In this document: piece by piece, positions 44,051 through 52,779 of the stretch
How the letters are laid out: every line of letters starts with the position of its first letter
Position numbering within the stretch: the first letter of the stretch is position 1
DNA from: Symbiodinium natans
Taxonomy: Eukaryota; Sar; Dinophyceae; Suessiales; Symbiodiniaceae
DNA: 64,000 nt
NCBI GenBank assembly: GCA_905221605.1
Contig: CAJNDS010000663.1
Span: 31,114 to 95,113, forward strand
Direction: 5' to 3'
Notes under the pieces: model-generated
Told to the model about the DNA's origin: nothing
Databases searched by the model: none
Seen by the model: the letters and a program-made list of their open reading frames with translations, nothing else
Program-made: the position numbers and the translations under genes

Positions 44051-45130
44051 ATGCCCGAGACACCCCAGCAAGAAGGGGAGAAGCAGCCCCGATCTCGCTA
44101 TCGCGCTGATGGCCGGCGTCGCCGTACTGCTGGGGAGCTGAGGACGCGGGCCCCCTATGTGCAATTCTGGAAAGATGTCCAGGCGAGACAGAGGCAACGA
44201 GATGCACATGCAGAAGATGCGGCCCCGAGGCGTCACCACGCTCAGCACTACCGCATACACACTGACGATGGCCAAGAGTCGCAGCATGATGAGATGAATG
44301 GGCAGCCCTCCTCCTCCGGAGGCCCCAGTCGGGCATGAAGAGCATCCAGAGGCTCAAGGGAGACCAGAGATGGCCCCTGGAGGGAATGGAGCCACAACGA
44401 GGAGGATTGGTGGTACTGGCCAGAAGAATGGGATGCTGATGTCGGGGCGGCAGATGATCCAAGGAGCTGGCGCCACACACGACGCCGACCAGCCACGTCA
44501 GGCAGTGACACCCATGAGGACGCTACCCTTGAGCCCTCCGCTGCACACCAGCAGCGCAAGCCGCGGAAATCTCCGTCCTACCAGGTCAGCAAGAGATCAC
44601 GCAGCACACAGGTGAGCGATGAGTTTGTGAAGAGGCAGACCGAGGCAGCGCCGAGTCAAGCGGCCCCTCCGGAGGAGCCTTGTGCGGATCAAATGGCCAG
44701 GCTAAGCAAGGTCGTCGACTTGCTAGAGCAGCTCGCCCATGCTGGCCTTCCTACGCTCATGAACGCCTTTTACAGATCAGGTGACTTCACCAAGCACCAC
44801 GACACCTTCCATGGTGATCCATCGACAGCCAGCTTTCCGCGAGTAGGGAACTGGAACTTAGCGCTGACGGGATCCCTCCTGTGTCCACCAGTACGCGCAA
44901 TCTACAAGGACGTCTCCAACTTCGGTTCCTTTATGGAATCGTTCACGGTGTGCAACGCAAAGAAGCAACCACGCCCATCGTGGTACCAGCACTACCAGCT
45001 TCTCGTGACCCTGATTGCAGCGATGACTGACACATGCACCCCGGACACGTACGACGCGCTCAAGGTGAACTCCAACCCTGCGGAATTCATCCATGTCTTC
45101 CGGCAAAAGGTGAAGCGGGTACCGGCTTGA
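44051..45130 (+). CDS. Element B ORF1 (gag-like, nucleic-acid binding?)
   Basis: Chosen ATG at 44051 (MPETPQQEGEKQPRSRYRAD); the same frame is open further upstream to 43217 but less convincing. A basic R/H/Q-rich start is followed, across an in-frame TGA at 44336-44338, by a Trp/Glu/Asp-rich stretch (GPWREWSHNEEDWWYWPEEW). Then come a Lys/Arg/Ser stretch and a folded-looking C-terminal part (LSKVVDLLEQLAHAGLPTL, PSWYQHYQLLVTLIAAMTDT). It resembles disordered plus helical ORF1 proteins of LINEs, but no named domain is visible. The TGA is probably a nonsense mutation, since both sides share frame and style. The frame ends at 45130 while the next domain continues in the -1 frame. Confidence 0.6.
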
Positions 45131-45199
45131 GTCACCTCCTACATGCTGATCCTGCGGAAGACGCCCCACTATCTGTCCTACCGCTCCAGACTGTGGGCA

Positions 45200-46040
45200 C
45201 TCCACAGGAGGACAGCGCCATCGACCACGAGACGGAGAGCTCCTCTGATGATGTGCAGGTAGTCGCACCTAGGGAGCCTGCCCAGTGCACGGAGGCCCCT
45301 CGTCCCTCTCAGGCATCTACGGACCACAAACTCATCGGTGATCATCAGGTGCGACAGCCGCCACAACCGCCATCAAAATCGGCTACAGAGGAGACAGGGA
45401 CCAAGCACTGGATGCGTGCAAACGGCACCCCAGCTCGTGTACGCGGGGAACGAGCCAAGGAGATTTCCAAAGCCCTCACGCAGATCCTTCGACATGCGGC
45501 GCCCCGAATTGGACTGCATATCCAAGAAGACGGCTACGTCGCTATGGGAGACCTTTTGCAGGCCCCACGTCTCTGGAACCAATGGATCACTGAGGCGGAG
45601 ATCGTCGACGTAATCCACTACAACCAGAAGAATAGGTTCGAGATCTCCCACCGCGACGGCGCCTACCTGGTGCGTGCCCGACAAGGCCACTCCATTGACC
45701 ACATCCAGAACGAGCTGATCCTCACTCGCCTCACGGTCGATGACACCCCTGAATTCGTTGCCCACGGGACATACTACGACTTCTACGAGAGCATTGTACG
45801 TTACGGGCCGGAGGCAGGCAAGGACAATCCTTCCGCCGTCATGTACATCTGGTTGAGCAGCTCCCAGGATCGGATGTCGTGTCGGGCATGCGCAGCGACT
45901 GTGATTTGGTGCTCTGGATTAGCGCGCAAAGTGCTGCGGTCTCTGGCATCACCTTCTACAGGTCGGCGAATGATGTCATCCTTACGGAAGCCACCATCGA
46001 CCCGGCTTTCTTCCACAGTGTTCAGATCATGCGGAGCCTA
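45200..46040 (+). pseudogene. Element B Tpt1/KptA-like RNA 2'-phosphotransferase domain (one frameshift)
   Basis: Tpt1/KptA enzymes remove a 2'-phosphate from spliced RNA by transferring it to NAD+; some also ADP-ribosylate RNA or DNA ends. An acidic disordered leader (ETESSSDDVQVV) precedes the core: EISKALTQILRHAAPRIGL (Arg-His pair), QEDGYVAMGDLL, NQKNRFEIS, AYLVRARQGHSI (family motif RANQGHS) and FVAHGTYYDFYESIV (HGT). After a -1 shift at about 45795-45830 the domain continues as RRHVHLVEQLPGSDVVSGMR (family R-x-HVHL and the late conserved Arg), DCDLVLWISAQSAAVSG, then ITFYRSANDVILTE. All signature blocks are in order at normal spacing. The frame from 45034 and the next from 45879 carry the two halves. 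Active-site residues look intact, so the shift is either recent or an assembly error. Confidence 0.85.
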
Positions 46041-47822
46041 GAGGTGTTGACCGCCGATGGCGGTCCACCACACCCGCAACAGGTTGCACTGGCGATTTCA
46101 CGCGCCTCCTCGCGCGACGCACAGCGCCACGGGCAATACATGAGGGTTGTGTGTGCTCATGCCACTGTGCCCCACCGCTTGAAATCCCTGCATGCCTCCA
46201 ACACTCACGCACCTGTACTGCTGACACGCAGGACAGGCGGCTTGCCGCTGGGAAGCCGAGGCACCCCTCTGTTCAGAATACTCTGGAGAGACTGCCGCCT
46301 GCCCAATAGACTACGCAAAATCCGGATTGGCTGCACAGTCAAAAAACGCAGGCGCAGATGCGCCAGAGGTCTCCGCCGCGGACCTAAGTGCATCACCTGC
46401 ATCCTCCGCAGTATTGGCCGTGTGCTCGGGCAAGGTATCCATTGTCTTTACTGTCTGTATTCTGAATTTGGGGTGGGTTGGCGTAATACAGGGAATAAAC
46501 CAGGGCTCAATGCCACTAATATGCTGTTCAGCCATGCGCAAAGGACCAGGGTGTGCAGGCGACTGCCCCCTCCTACTGGGAGCGGTGTATCACACCGCCC
46601 CAACGAGAACAATCACTTCACCCCAAGCAGCCGGCCCGGTCCCAAGTCCGGGGTGGGGAGCTGTTTCACTGTCCTGATTATGATGATTCAAGCACAGCTC
46701 ACCCACAGTGTGAGGGTTCCAGCTCTCTCCGCTGGAGCTGGGGAAGGCAACCCGTATGCACATTTAAGCTCTCGCCATGCGCCGAAGCCAAGCGGGATAC
46801 AGGTCGTATATGGGAAGCAGGATCCTACTCACGATTGGAATAGATATGTCAAGAGATCTTTTAAGAGAGCATGCCGTCAGGCCATTACACACGGACGCGC
46901 CACATACAAAGGTCGCACACTCACTGTTCAAACCTCTCCTTCCGAGCAACCACACACTGTTATGCAAGCCAAGCAACACACTCCTGTCCCACCCCAGCGC
47001 CACTTGAAGGTATACTGTCACAATGTCGGGGGCCTTGGTTCGGGGATGTACGAGGATTTGATGGGGTTCCTGGATCAATCTCACTATGACATCGTGCTCG
47101 TGCAAGAGACCAAACTTAGAGAAGCTAGCGAGTACACCACTGCTCGCTGGATATGCGTTGGCTCTGGCACCACTGCTCAGAAACATGCCGGAGTTATGAT
47201 CCTTGTTCGGAAATCACTCACTAATGTGCAGGAGGTCAGACATGATGCTGTGATCCCAGGTCGACTACTTCGAGTGCGATTCCCCCTGGGAACCACTGGC
47301 CGCTTACTCAGTGTAGTATGCGCCTATCAGCATGCTTGGAACCCCAAAGACCCTACAATCCTCGACAAGCGTAGTGATTTTTGGCATAAACTTAGCCATT
47401 GCATAGGAGGGATTCCCTACCGTGAAGCTCTGGTCGTTGGAGGCGATCTGAATGTCCAACTTACTCCCAAACGCCCTTGTGTTGGACATGGTACGGGTGC
47501 CCTCTCCCCTGAACGGGCCCCGGACGCTGATGCCTTGCACACGTTGCTCTCCACACACACCCTCGTCGCGCTTAACACTTGGGGAAAGCCTGGCAAAGGA
47601 GCACACACGTTTACGTTTGGGAAGCATCAAGCACAGTTAGATTATCTCCTCATGCGCGCCAGCCAAACTACGAGAATGGCAAGACAGGCACGCCCGCTGC
47701 ACACGTGCCCTGTTGGTGGGTGGCGTCACGGAGGGGGATTCACACGCCCATTGTTGCTTCGCTCCCCTTCTTCTATCACGTGTACCATAAGCCAACTGAG
47801 CTTAAGCCGAAAGTCGACGTAA
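45879..47822 (+). CDS. Element B APE-type endonuclease frame
   Basis: Nicks target DNA to prime reverse transcription. The 647-residue open frame begins within the Tpt1 C-terminus (first codon GTG, not a real start). The endonuclease lies at residues ~375-625: LKVYCHNVGGLGSGMYEDL (Asn382), DIVLVQETKL (Glu410), GVMILVRKSL, SVVCAYQHAWNPKD, ALVVGGDLNVQL (Asp523, Asn525) and AQLDYLLMR (Asp588). After that the frame should shift by -1 (about 47660-47740) to give the final RGIHTPIVASLPFF in the RT frame, the HxP motif, where the Asp usual before the His is not seen. Past ~47740 this frame is shadow sequence. Confidence 0.85.
   Translation: MSGMRSDCDLVLWISAQSAAVSGITFYRSANDVILTEATIDPAFFHSVQIMRSLEVLTADGGPPHPQQVALAISRASSRDAQRHGQYMRVVCAHATVPHRLKSLHASNTHAPVLLTRRTGGLPLGSRGTPLFRILWRDCRLPNRLRKIRIGCTVKKRRRRCARGLRRGPKCITCILRSIGRVLGQGIHCLYCLYSEFGVGWRNTGNKPGLNATNMLFSHAQRTRVCRRLPPPTGSGVSHRPNENNHFTPSSRPGPKSGVGSCFTVLIMMIQAQLTHSVRVPALSAGAGEGNPYAHLSSRHAPKPSGIQVVYGKQDPTHDWNRYVKRSFKRACRQAITHGRATYKGRTLTVQTSPSEQPHTVMQAKQHTPVPPQRHLKVYCHNVGGLGSGMYEDLMGFLDQSHYDIVLVQETKLREASEYTTARWICVGSGTTAQKHAGVMILVRKSLTNVQEVRHDAVIPGRLLRVRFPLGTTGRLLSVVCAYQHAWNPKDPTILDKRSDFWHKLSHCIGGIPYREALVVGGDLNVQLTPKRPCVGHGTGALSPERAPDADALHTLLSTHTLVALNTWGKPGKGAHTFTFGKHQAQLDYLLMRASQTTRMARQARPLHTCPVGGWRHGGGFTRPLLLRSPSSITCTISQLSLSRKST
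46045..46960 (+). other. Element B spacer between Tpt1 and endonuclease
   Basis: Open in the endonuclease frame but with R/C/H-rich composition. Other frames carry equally plausible pieces (for example WERCITPPQREQ and FHCPDYDDSSTAHPQCEG near 46570-46710). At least one further frame change is likely. Function unknown; possible Cys/His metal-binding stretch. Confidence 0.4.
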
Positions 47823-50800
47823 CGCAAATCGTGCGGCTCGCACAGGCTAAAGACCCACACAGTGACCCCGCTGTTGCCCGATTCAGGTCCGAAGTTCAAG
47901 AGCAACTCGCTGCTGTGAATACCGTGTCCGATGCGGGTAATATATCCCAAATTGTGTGCCACGTAGCGGCAAAATACTTCCCTCAAGAAACGCCACATAC
48001 TGACAAACTTGCCAGATGGCAAGAGCCGCATATCAAACAGGGAATTAAGGATATGTGGAGGGCCTGGAGGAAGTACCGTAGCTGTAACAAGGACACCACC
48101 CTGAAAGCGGCCATTGGACGTTGGAAGACATGGGCACAGTACAACAAGCTGTACAAAAAGCACAAAGAGCACTGCCGAACCGCAAAAAAAGACTACCTGC
48201 TCCAACAGATGAGCACTGCGGAACAGGCCGCGCAAAGCCATAACCAGCGCCTCTTGTATCAGGTTGTACGCGCTCTCGCGCCTAAAGCCAAGCGCCACAG
48301 ACCTCAGCTGCGTGACTCCACAGGACAAATGATGACGCGTAGTGAAGAAGCGGCGTGCTTTCACCGTCACTTCACTGCCAAATTCACAGCTGCTGCTGAA
48401 GCACTCACGCAGCTAGAGACAACCACTCGGTTGTTGCACGAACGTCAGGGGGAGCCCTGTGAAGGCCCCACGCTGCAGCCGACGGTGCTCGCCAGGCACT
48501 TGCAACACGCTCCGCTCAGGAAAGCCGTCCCCCCAGGTCACCCACCCAGTGCCATCTGGCGCCTTTGCTCAGACATTATTGCGACAAGGGTCTGCCATGT
48601 GCTTAATACCAACTGGACCCCACAGCCTAACCGCGTGCCCCGGACCTGGTCCGACGCACACCTGGTCCTTATCCGTAAGCCAGCCAAAACCGGTAAGGAA
48701 GAGGGACACTATCGCCCGATAGGCCTTCAAGACCAGCTAGGCAAACTCACCTTCAAAGCACTAGTCGAACCCTATCAGGCAGACATACACCGCATCGCCG
48801 CACAATTCCCCCAATACGGCTACATGCCAGGCAGGTCCCACCGCGATGCCTTGCGCAGGGTGTTCGACCACTGCGCGCACATCAGGGCCAAGTGCCGCGC
48901 CCACCACTGCACACTGCATGACCGATTTGAAGGCAAGGCTGCCACGGCCTTGATCGGCGGCCTGCAGGTCACACTCGACCTCGCGGGAGCATTTGATGCC
49001 ATGCCCCGACATCGCCTCCTGGAAGGAATGGAGCACATGAACTTGCCGCTCTCCTTCATACAGATTGTCATGTGTTGGCACCATCAAGCCCGCTACCATA
49101 TCAACCATGATGGCACGGATCGGGTTGTCCACGCTACACAGGGCGTGCGACAGGGTTGTGCGGTTGCACCCCTTCTCTGGCTCATTTTCTCGCACCTTAT
49201 CAGTGAAAAACTTGCGGCCAAGATCGGCTACCACGCCACAGTCAATCTCCTCAGCATCTTCGCTGACGACTACCATTGTTCGGGTGAGTTCAGCTCGACG
49301 TACGAACTGGAGGTCATTTTGTCGCACGTAGCCGTGCTCCTCCATACACTGGCGGATATGGGAATGACGGTTAGCCCTGCGAAAAGCAAGGCCATACTCA
49401 AATGCGCAGGTCCGGGGGCTGAACAGCTTAGGAGACGGTTCACACGCAAAACGGCCCAGGGGAAAGTCCTTCGTATCTACAGTGCACAAGCATGTATCGA
49501 CGTCCCGCTTGTTGATTCATTCATGTACTTGGGAGCGATTGTCAGCTATGATCACTATGAGGATAGAACACTTGCGCACCGCTTAGAGGTTGGGTCTAAC
49601 AATTTTGGCAGACTCACGCGTGTACTCCCAGGCAGACATGCCCTGACGCGACAACACAAACTCCGTATCTGGCAGGCGTGTGTCTATACCGCCACTGTCT
49701 ACGGGCTTGATGCCTGTGGACTCACGCCCCTTGGCGCCAAGAAGCTCACAGCGCAGATCCTGAGACAAATTCGACTCATAGTCAGGGATCCCGTATACAT
49801 GACGGGTACATCACACCAGCAGGTTTTGACAAAATGGAACCTTCTTTCTCCGATTGAGGCGCTAAGGCACCAACTTCATAAGGAGACAGTTGATCCGGGG
49901 ACTCCACCGGATATCTTCAAAAAGGGGCCGGATAGCGCAGCTTGGCAAAGAGTCATGAATACCCTACAAGACTTTTCATCCTCTCAGCTTGTCGAAATGC
50001 ACAATCAGCGTGCCCATGGCCACCCGTGTCCAGAGTGTGGAATATATTTCGCCACACGTACCTCCATGCTCGGCCACATGACACGTAAACATAAAGACCA
50101 CCCAGCACGCCCTGCCAATCAGCCCACGCGCACTTTCGACAAACGTAGTGACGCGCTGGGAGGGCTGCCTCAATGCAGCCACTGCAAAGTCAAACTCTGT
50201 GACTTCTCCAGTCTGCGCAAGCACATTAACGAACAGCGCTGTAAGGTGCTTTACCCCACGAGACGTCCACCCTGCTCGGACACACCCGAAGTGACACCCG
50301 AAGTGATACCCCCTAACACAACCGAAGCGTCAGCGGTCAAGGTAAAAGGCCCTAAGCTAGGCCCCACGCCTGAAGCCCCTCACGTCGAGCCCGACCCCTC
50401 CCATCCAGCACGCTGCTCAGGTGCCGGACCAACGGACGACTCAGAAACACAGCTGCCCTACTTTCAGAGGACCAGCGTACGAGCCATGCTCACAAAGTAT
50501 TCTGAAAATGCAGCTTTTCACCTGCAGGATAGACAGTGGCTCCGCCACTACTGTGCCCTGTGCTCCCAGTGGATTGTGTGCTCAAGTAAGGTGAAGCAGC
50601 ACTATAGGCTCTCGCACCCCACTGACCATGCACAGTACCTGCAATCGGCGAGCCGTTTGTGCTCCAAGTTCAATACCCCGGGCTCACCGTGTGAGCACTG
50701 CAGTGCGGTCACCAAGGCCCCCAGGCAGCACCCTGCCAAATGCACTGTCTTGTGGCAAGTCTGCCTTATGCATCTTAAACTGCGTAGCGACAGGACTGGC

Positions 50801-52528
50801 GATGGAGGAGCTTCAGCAAGTCTTCGGCCCGCTGATGAAGGACCAGCTGGATCTCATGGAGTGGGCACCGACGATGAAGAGGGAAGCCGAACCGGAATCG
50901 GCCCCTGCAGAGCGAGGCAAGGTCCCCAAGACAGAGCAGGGCAAAGGGCGCCCGCGTCAGCCGGCCCCTCCAAGCAAACAACACTGGCGCAAAGGTGGGG
51001 GCAAGGGGCGTGGTCACGAAACCCCCAACCTGACCTACTTGATCAAAGCGCTAGCCAGACTAGCGCTGCAACAGGAGACGGCGCTCAAGATCCTACGCCA
51101 GGACTACAGCTGGGTGCTCTTCATTCAACCGGGCAGTCAGGGGCCGCTCCCCCTCCTCTTTGCAGCGGCACAAAAATGGAAGAAGTCCCAGGAGGAGGGA
51201 ACAACGACCAGTACACTACGCACCACTCTGTTCGGTTGTCTGATCACGATGCTGCACGCAAGCCTGAAGGACATCGGAGGAGTGACGCAGACACCCTTCC
51301 AGAAGAAGGCGGAGGACAACAAATGGCTACAGGAAGGCCATTGGTGCTACCAGAAGTGGTCGCCGGCGTTGGGGAGCCTGGTGGTCGACGAGGGGAGGCC
51401 CCCGCTTCCACACGCGAAGCTAGTGGAAGCACTACAACTCCTTCTACCCATCATCATGCAGCCCTACATGATACACAGATTCCACGCCACACGTCCCCTA
51501 GCAGACACAATGACAGGGGTCACGGCTTTTCAGCTGGACATCTCCAATCGCACGAAGGGCCACCCAACAGTATGGGAGACACTGGAGGCATTGACCGGCC
51601 TGTCGGCCATGCAGGTCATCGGCCTCCAACTACGGAGGGACACGCTCAAGCAGTCACCGGCTGCCGCGCTTGTCCAACAGACGCTGGCCGAATACTACTA
51701 ATAAGGCTCCTTAACAGCAGCAATACATGCTATCTTAATGCAAGCGTACGTGCCTGGCTGTTTGCGGTTAGCCACCTACAGGTTGCGGACATCCTCAAGT
51801 ATGGTGCTCAGGAACAGGCGTGGAGGGATGTGTATCATGCGCGTAGGCCCATTCACGTTCACGCACTGCGCTCCTGGCGGCCCTTGCTGTGCAATTGGGC
51901 TAACCTCCACCAGCAACATGACGCTTGTGAGTTCCTAGAACACCTCCTAGGAGCTGGACGACCCCAAGTTCTCCACGGCAAGTGGGAATCGCGCATTGTT
52001 AGTGAGGTTGAGGGCACCGAGACCAGAGGACAGCACAACACACAGCGATCCATTACCCTTGACCTGGCGGACCCTTATGCCACCACTAACCTCCAAGCAC
52101 TGGTTGACCATTGGCACACAGGAGGCACGTACGTACAGGCTTGTACGCATCCCCCGCGCATCCTGCTTCTGCGCATCTCGCGCTTCTTGGACACAGACGC
52201 TGGTGAGACGGTCAAATTGCACACCAGGGTCACCATTCCCACTGCAGTCCAGATCCCATGCTACTGTGACCCACATCAGGGGGCTGCTTGTACGCATGTC
52301 ACATACTTAATCACGGCGTGTGTGCTGCATCGAGGGTCTACTGTACACGGGGGACATTACACTACCCGCTTTCTCAATCACCTCCCCCAAAGGGTCGCAC
52401 CTCAAGCACCCCCGCAATGGCATGCAGATGACAGCAAGCCCATTGAGCATGTCAATCTAGCTGTCACGCATGACTCAGTACTCAGCCAACAGTGCTACCT
52501 TGTCCTGCTCTGCAGGACAACGCTTTGA
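47579..52528 (+). CDS. Element B polyprotein: RT, zinc fingers, C-terminal USP protease
   Basis: Uninterrupted frame of 1649 residues; sensible sequence begins near 47720 with the end of the endonuclease. A basic helical linker is followed by RT. The RT shows LVLIRKPAKTGKEEGHYRP, IGLQDQLGKLTFKAL, VTLDLAGAFDAMPRH (Asp467), ATQGVRQGCAVAPLLW, and SIFADDYH (Asp563-Asp564), with LADMGMTVSPAKSK and FMYLGAIV thumb-side motifs. Cys/His fingers follow: C2H2 from residue 817 (CPECGI...HMTRKH), CSHCKVKLCDFSSLRKH near 866, CALCSQWIV...HYRLSH near 992, and CEHCSAV...HPAKC. Residues ~1060-1374 are low-complexity and overlap another ORF in a different frame. The C-terminus (~1378-1649) is a USP domain, described separately. 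LINE-type RT with downstream zinc fingers is known; the USP is unexpected. Confidence 0.9.
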   Translation: MGKAWQRSTHVYVWEASSTVRLSPHARQPNYENGKTGTPAAHVPCWWVASRRGIHTPIVASLPFFYHVYHKPTELKPKVDVTQIVRLAQAKDPHSDPAVARFRSEVQEQLAAVNTVSDAGNISQIVCHVAAKYFPQETPHTDKLARWQEPHIKQGIKDMWRAWRKYRSCNKDTTLKAAIGRWKTWAQYNKLYKKHKEHCRTAKKDYLLQQMSTAEQAAQSHNQRLLYQVVRALAPKAKRHRPQLRDSTGQMMTRSEEAACFHRHFTAKFTAAAEALTQLETTTRLLHERQGEPCEGPTLQPTVLARHLQHAPLRKAVPPGHPPSAIWRLCSDIIATRVCHVLNTNWTPQPNRVPRTWSDAHLVLIRKPAKTGKEEGHYRPIGLQDQLGKLTFKALVEPYQADIHRIAAQFPQYGYMPGRSHRDALRRVFDHCAHIRAKCRAHHCTLHDRFEGKAATALIGGLQVTLDLAGAFDAMPRHRLLEGMEHMNLPLSFIQIVMCWHHQARYHINHDGTDRVVHATQGVRQGCAVAPLLWLIFSHLISEKLAAKIGYHATVNLLSIFADDYHCSGEFSSTYELEVILSHVAVLLHTLADMGMTVSPAKSKAILKCAGPGAEQLRRRFTRKTAQGKVLRIYSAQACIDVPLVDSFMYLGAIVSYDHYEDRTLAHRLEVGSNNFGRLTRVLPGRHALTRQHKLRIWQACVYTATVYGLDACGLTPLGAKKLTAQILRQIRLIVRDPVYMTGTSHQQVLTKWNLLSPIEALRHQLHKETVDPGTPPDIFKKGPDSAAWQRVMNTLQDFSSSQLVEMHNQRAHGHPCPECGIYFATRTSMLGHMTRKHKDHPARPANQPTRTFDKRSDALGGLPQCSHCKVKLCDFSSLRKHINEQRCKVLYPTRRPPCSDTPEVTPEVIPPNTTEASAVKVKGPKLGPTPEAPHVEPDPSHPARCSGAGPTDDSETQLPYFQRTSVRAMLTKYSENAAFHLQDRQWLRHYCALCSQWIVCSSKVKQHYRLSHPTDHAQYLQSASRLCSKFNTPGSPCEHCSAVTKAPRQHPAKCTVLWQVCLMHLKLRSDRTGDGGASASLRPADEGPAGSHGVGTDDEEGSRTGIGPCRARQGPQDRAGQRAPASAGPSKQTTLAQRWGQGAWSRNPQPDLLDQSASQTSAATGDGAQDPTPGLQLGALHSTGQSGAAPPPLCSGTKMEEVPGGGNNDQYTTHHSVRLSDHDAARKPEGHRRSDADTLPEEGGGQQMATGRPLVLPEVVAGVGEPGGRRGEAPASTREASGSTTTPSTHHHAALHDTQIPRHTSPSRHNDRGHGFSAGHLQSHEGPPNSMGDTGGIDRPVGHAGHRPPTTEGHAQAVTGCRACPTDAGRILLIRLLNSSNTCYLNASVRAWLFAVSHLQVADILKYGAQEQAWRDVYHARRPIHVHALRSWRPLLCNWANLHQQHDACEFLEHLLGAGRPQVLHGKWESRIVSEVEGTETRGQHNTQRSITLDLADPYATTNLQALVDHWHTGGTYVQACTHPPRILLLRISRFLDTDAGETVKLHTRVTIPTAVQIPCYCDPHQGAACTHVTYLITACVLHRGSTVHGGHYTTRFLNHLPQRVAPQAPPQWHADDSKPIEHVNLAVTHDSVLSQQCYLVLLCRTTL
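50802..51701 (+). CDS. Element B overlapping ORF, 299 residues, function unknown
   Basis: ATG at 50802, ends TAA-TAA. It begins MEELQQVFGPLMKDQLDLME, then a Lys/Pro/Gly-rich linker (PSKQHWRKGGGKGRGHE), then a helical globular part with LTYLIKALARLALQQE, DYSWVLFIQPGSQGPLPLLF, AAAQKWKKSQEEG, EGHWCYQKWSPALGSL, RFHATRPLAD, TVWETLEALTGLSAMQ. It has the composition of a real protein, and its start is also preserved in element A (VFGPVLKEQLSLQ). It overlaps the polyprotein frame by its whole length (+1 relative frame). Resembles gag-like proteins found next to RT in dinoflagellate repeats, from memory only. Its stop lies ~10 bp before the USP homology. Confidence 0.75.
   Translation: MEELQQVFGPLMKDQLDLMEWAPTMKREAEPESAPAERGKVPKTEQGKGRPRQPAPPSKQHWRKGGGKGRGHETPNLTYLIKALARLALQQETALKILRQDYSWVLFIQPGSQGPLPLLFAAAQKWKKSQEEGTTTSTLRTTLFGCLITMLHASLKDIGGVTQTPFQKKAEDNKWLQEGHWCYQKWSPALGSLVVDEGRPPLPHAKLVEALQLLLPIIMQPYMIHRFHATRPLADTMTGVTAFQLDISNRTKGHPTVWETLEALTGLSAMQVIGLQLRRDTLKQSPAAALVQQTLAEYY
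51712..52528 (+). other. USP (peptidase C19) deubiquitinase domain of element B
   Basis: Cys-box LLNSSNTCYLNASVRAWLF (Cys1384 of the polyprotein frame) matches the USP GNTCYLNS signature. QQHDACEFLEHLL matches the QQDAHEFL block. ILLLRISRFLD is a central strand. The His-box VHGGHYTTRF (His1593) and WHADDSKPIE (Asp1617/1618) match GHY and W-x-x-x-DD, and QQCYLVLLCR is the terminal strand. All USP boxes are in order in about 270 residues, a compact USP. Expected to cleave ubiquitin conjugates. It is in frame with the RT polyprotein but also starts right behind the stop of the overlapping ORF, so its mode of expression is open. Confidence 0.88.
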
Positions 52529-52779
52529 TGACTTGAGCGCAGTGGGGTAGCCGCCTGTGGGGGACACATAGGCAGCCTGTGCTTACAAAAAACCCTGTCA
52601 CGTGCCTGCGGCTACCTGACAAACACCCACGCTCACGTGTGCATGCACCCTGTTGCAGGTACCTGAGCAACACGCTGCGCAGTGAGCCTGTTGGGCCACT
52701 ATACTGAAAATGCGTTAATTCGTTGCCAATTCACGAGGAGCTGAGCCGTCGCCCTGCGACACAAAAGTGACAGTGACTG

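Noticed and set aside
47726-48370. 214-residue minus frame opposite the RT linker
   Set aside because: Antisense shadow of a strong coding frame on plus; same for 48761-49489.
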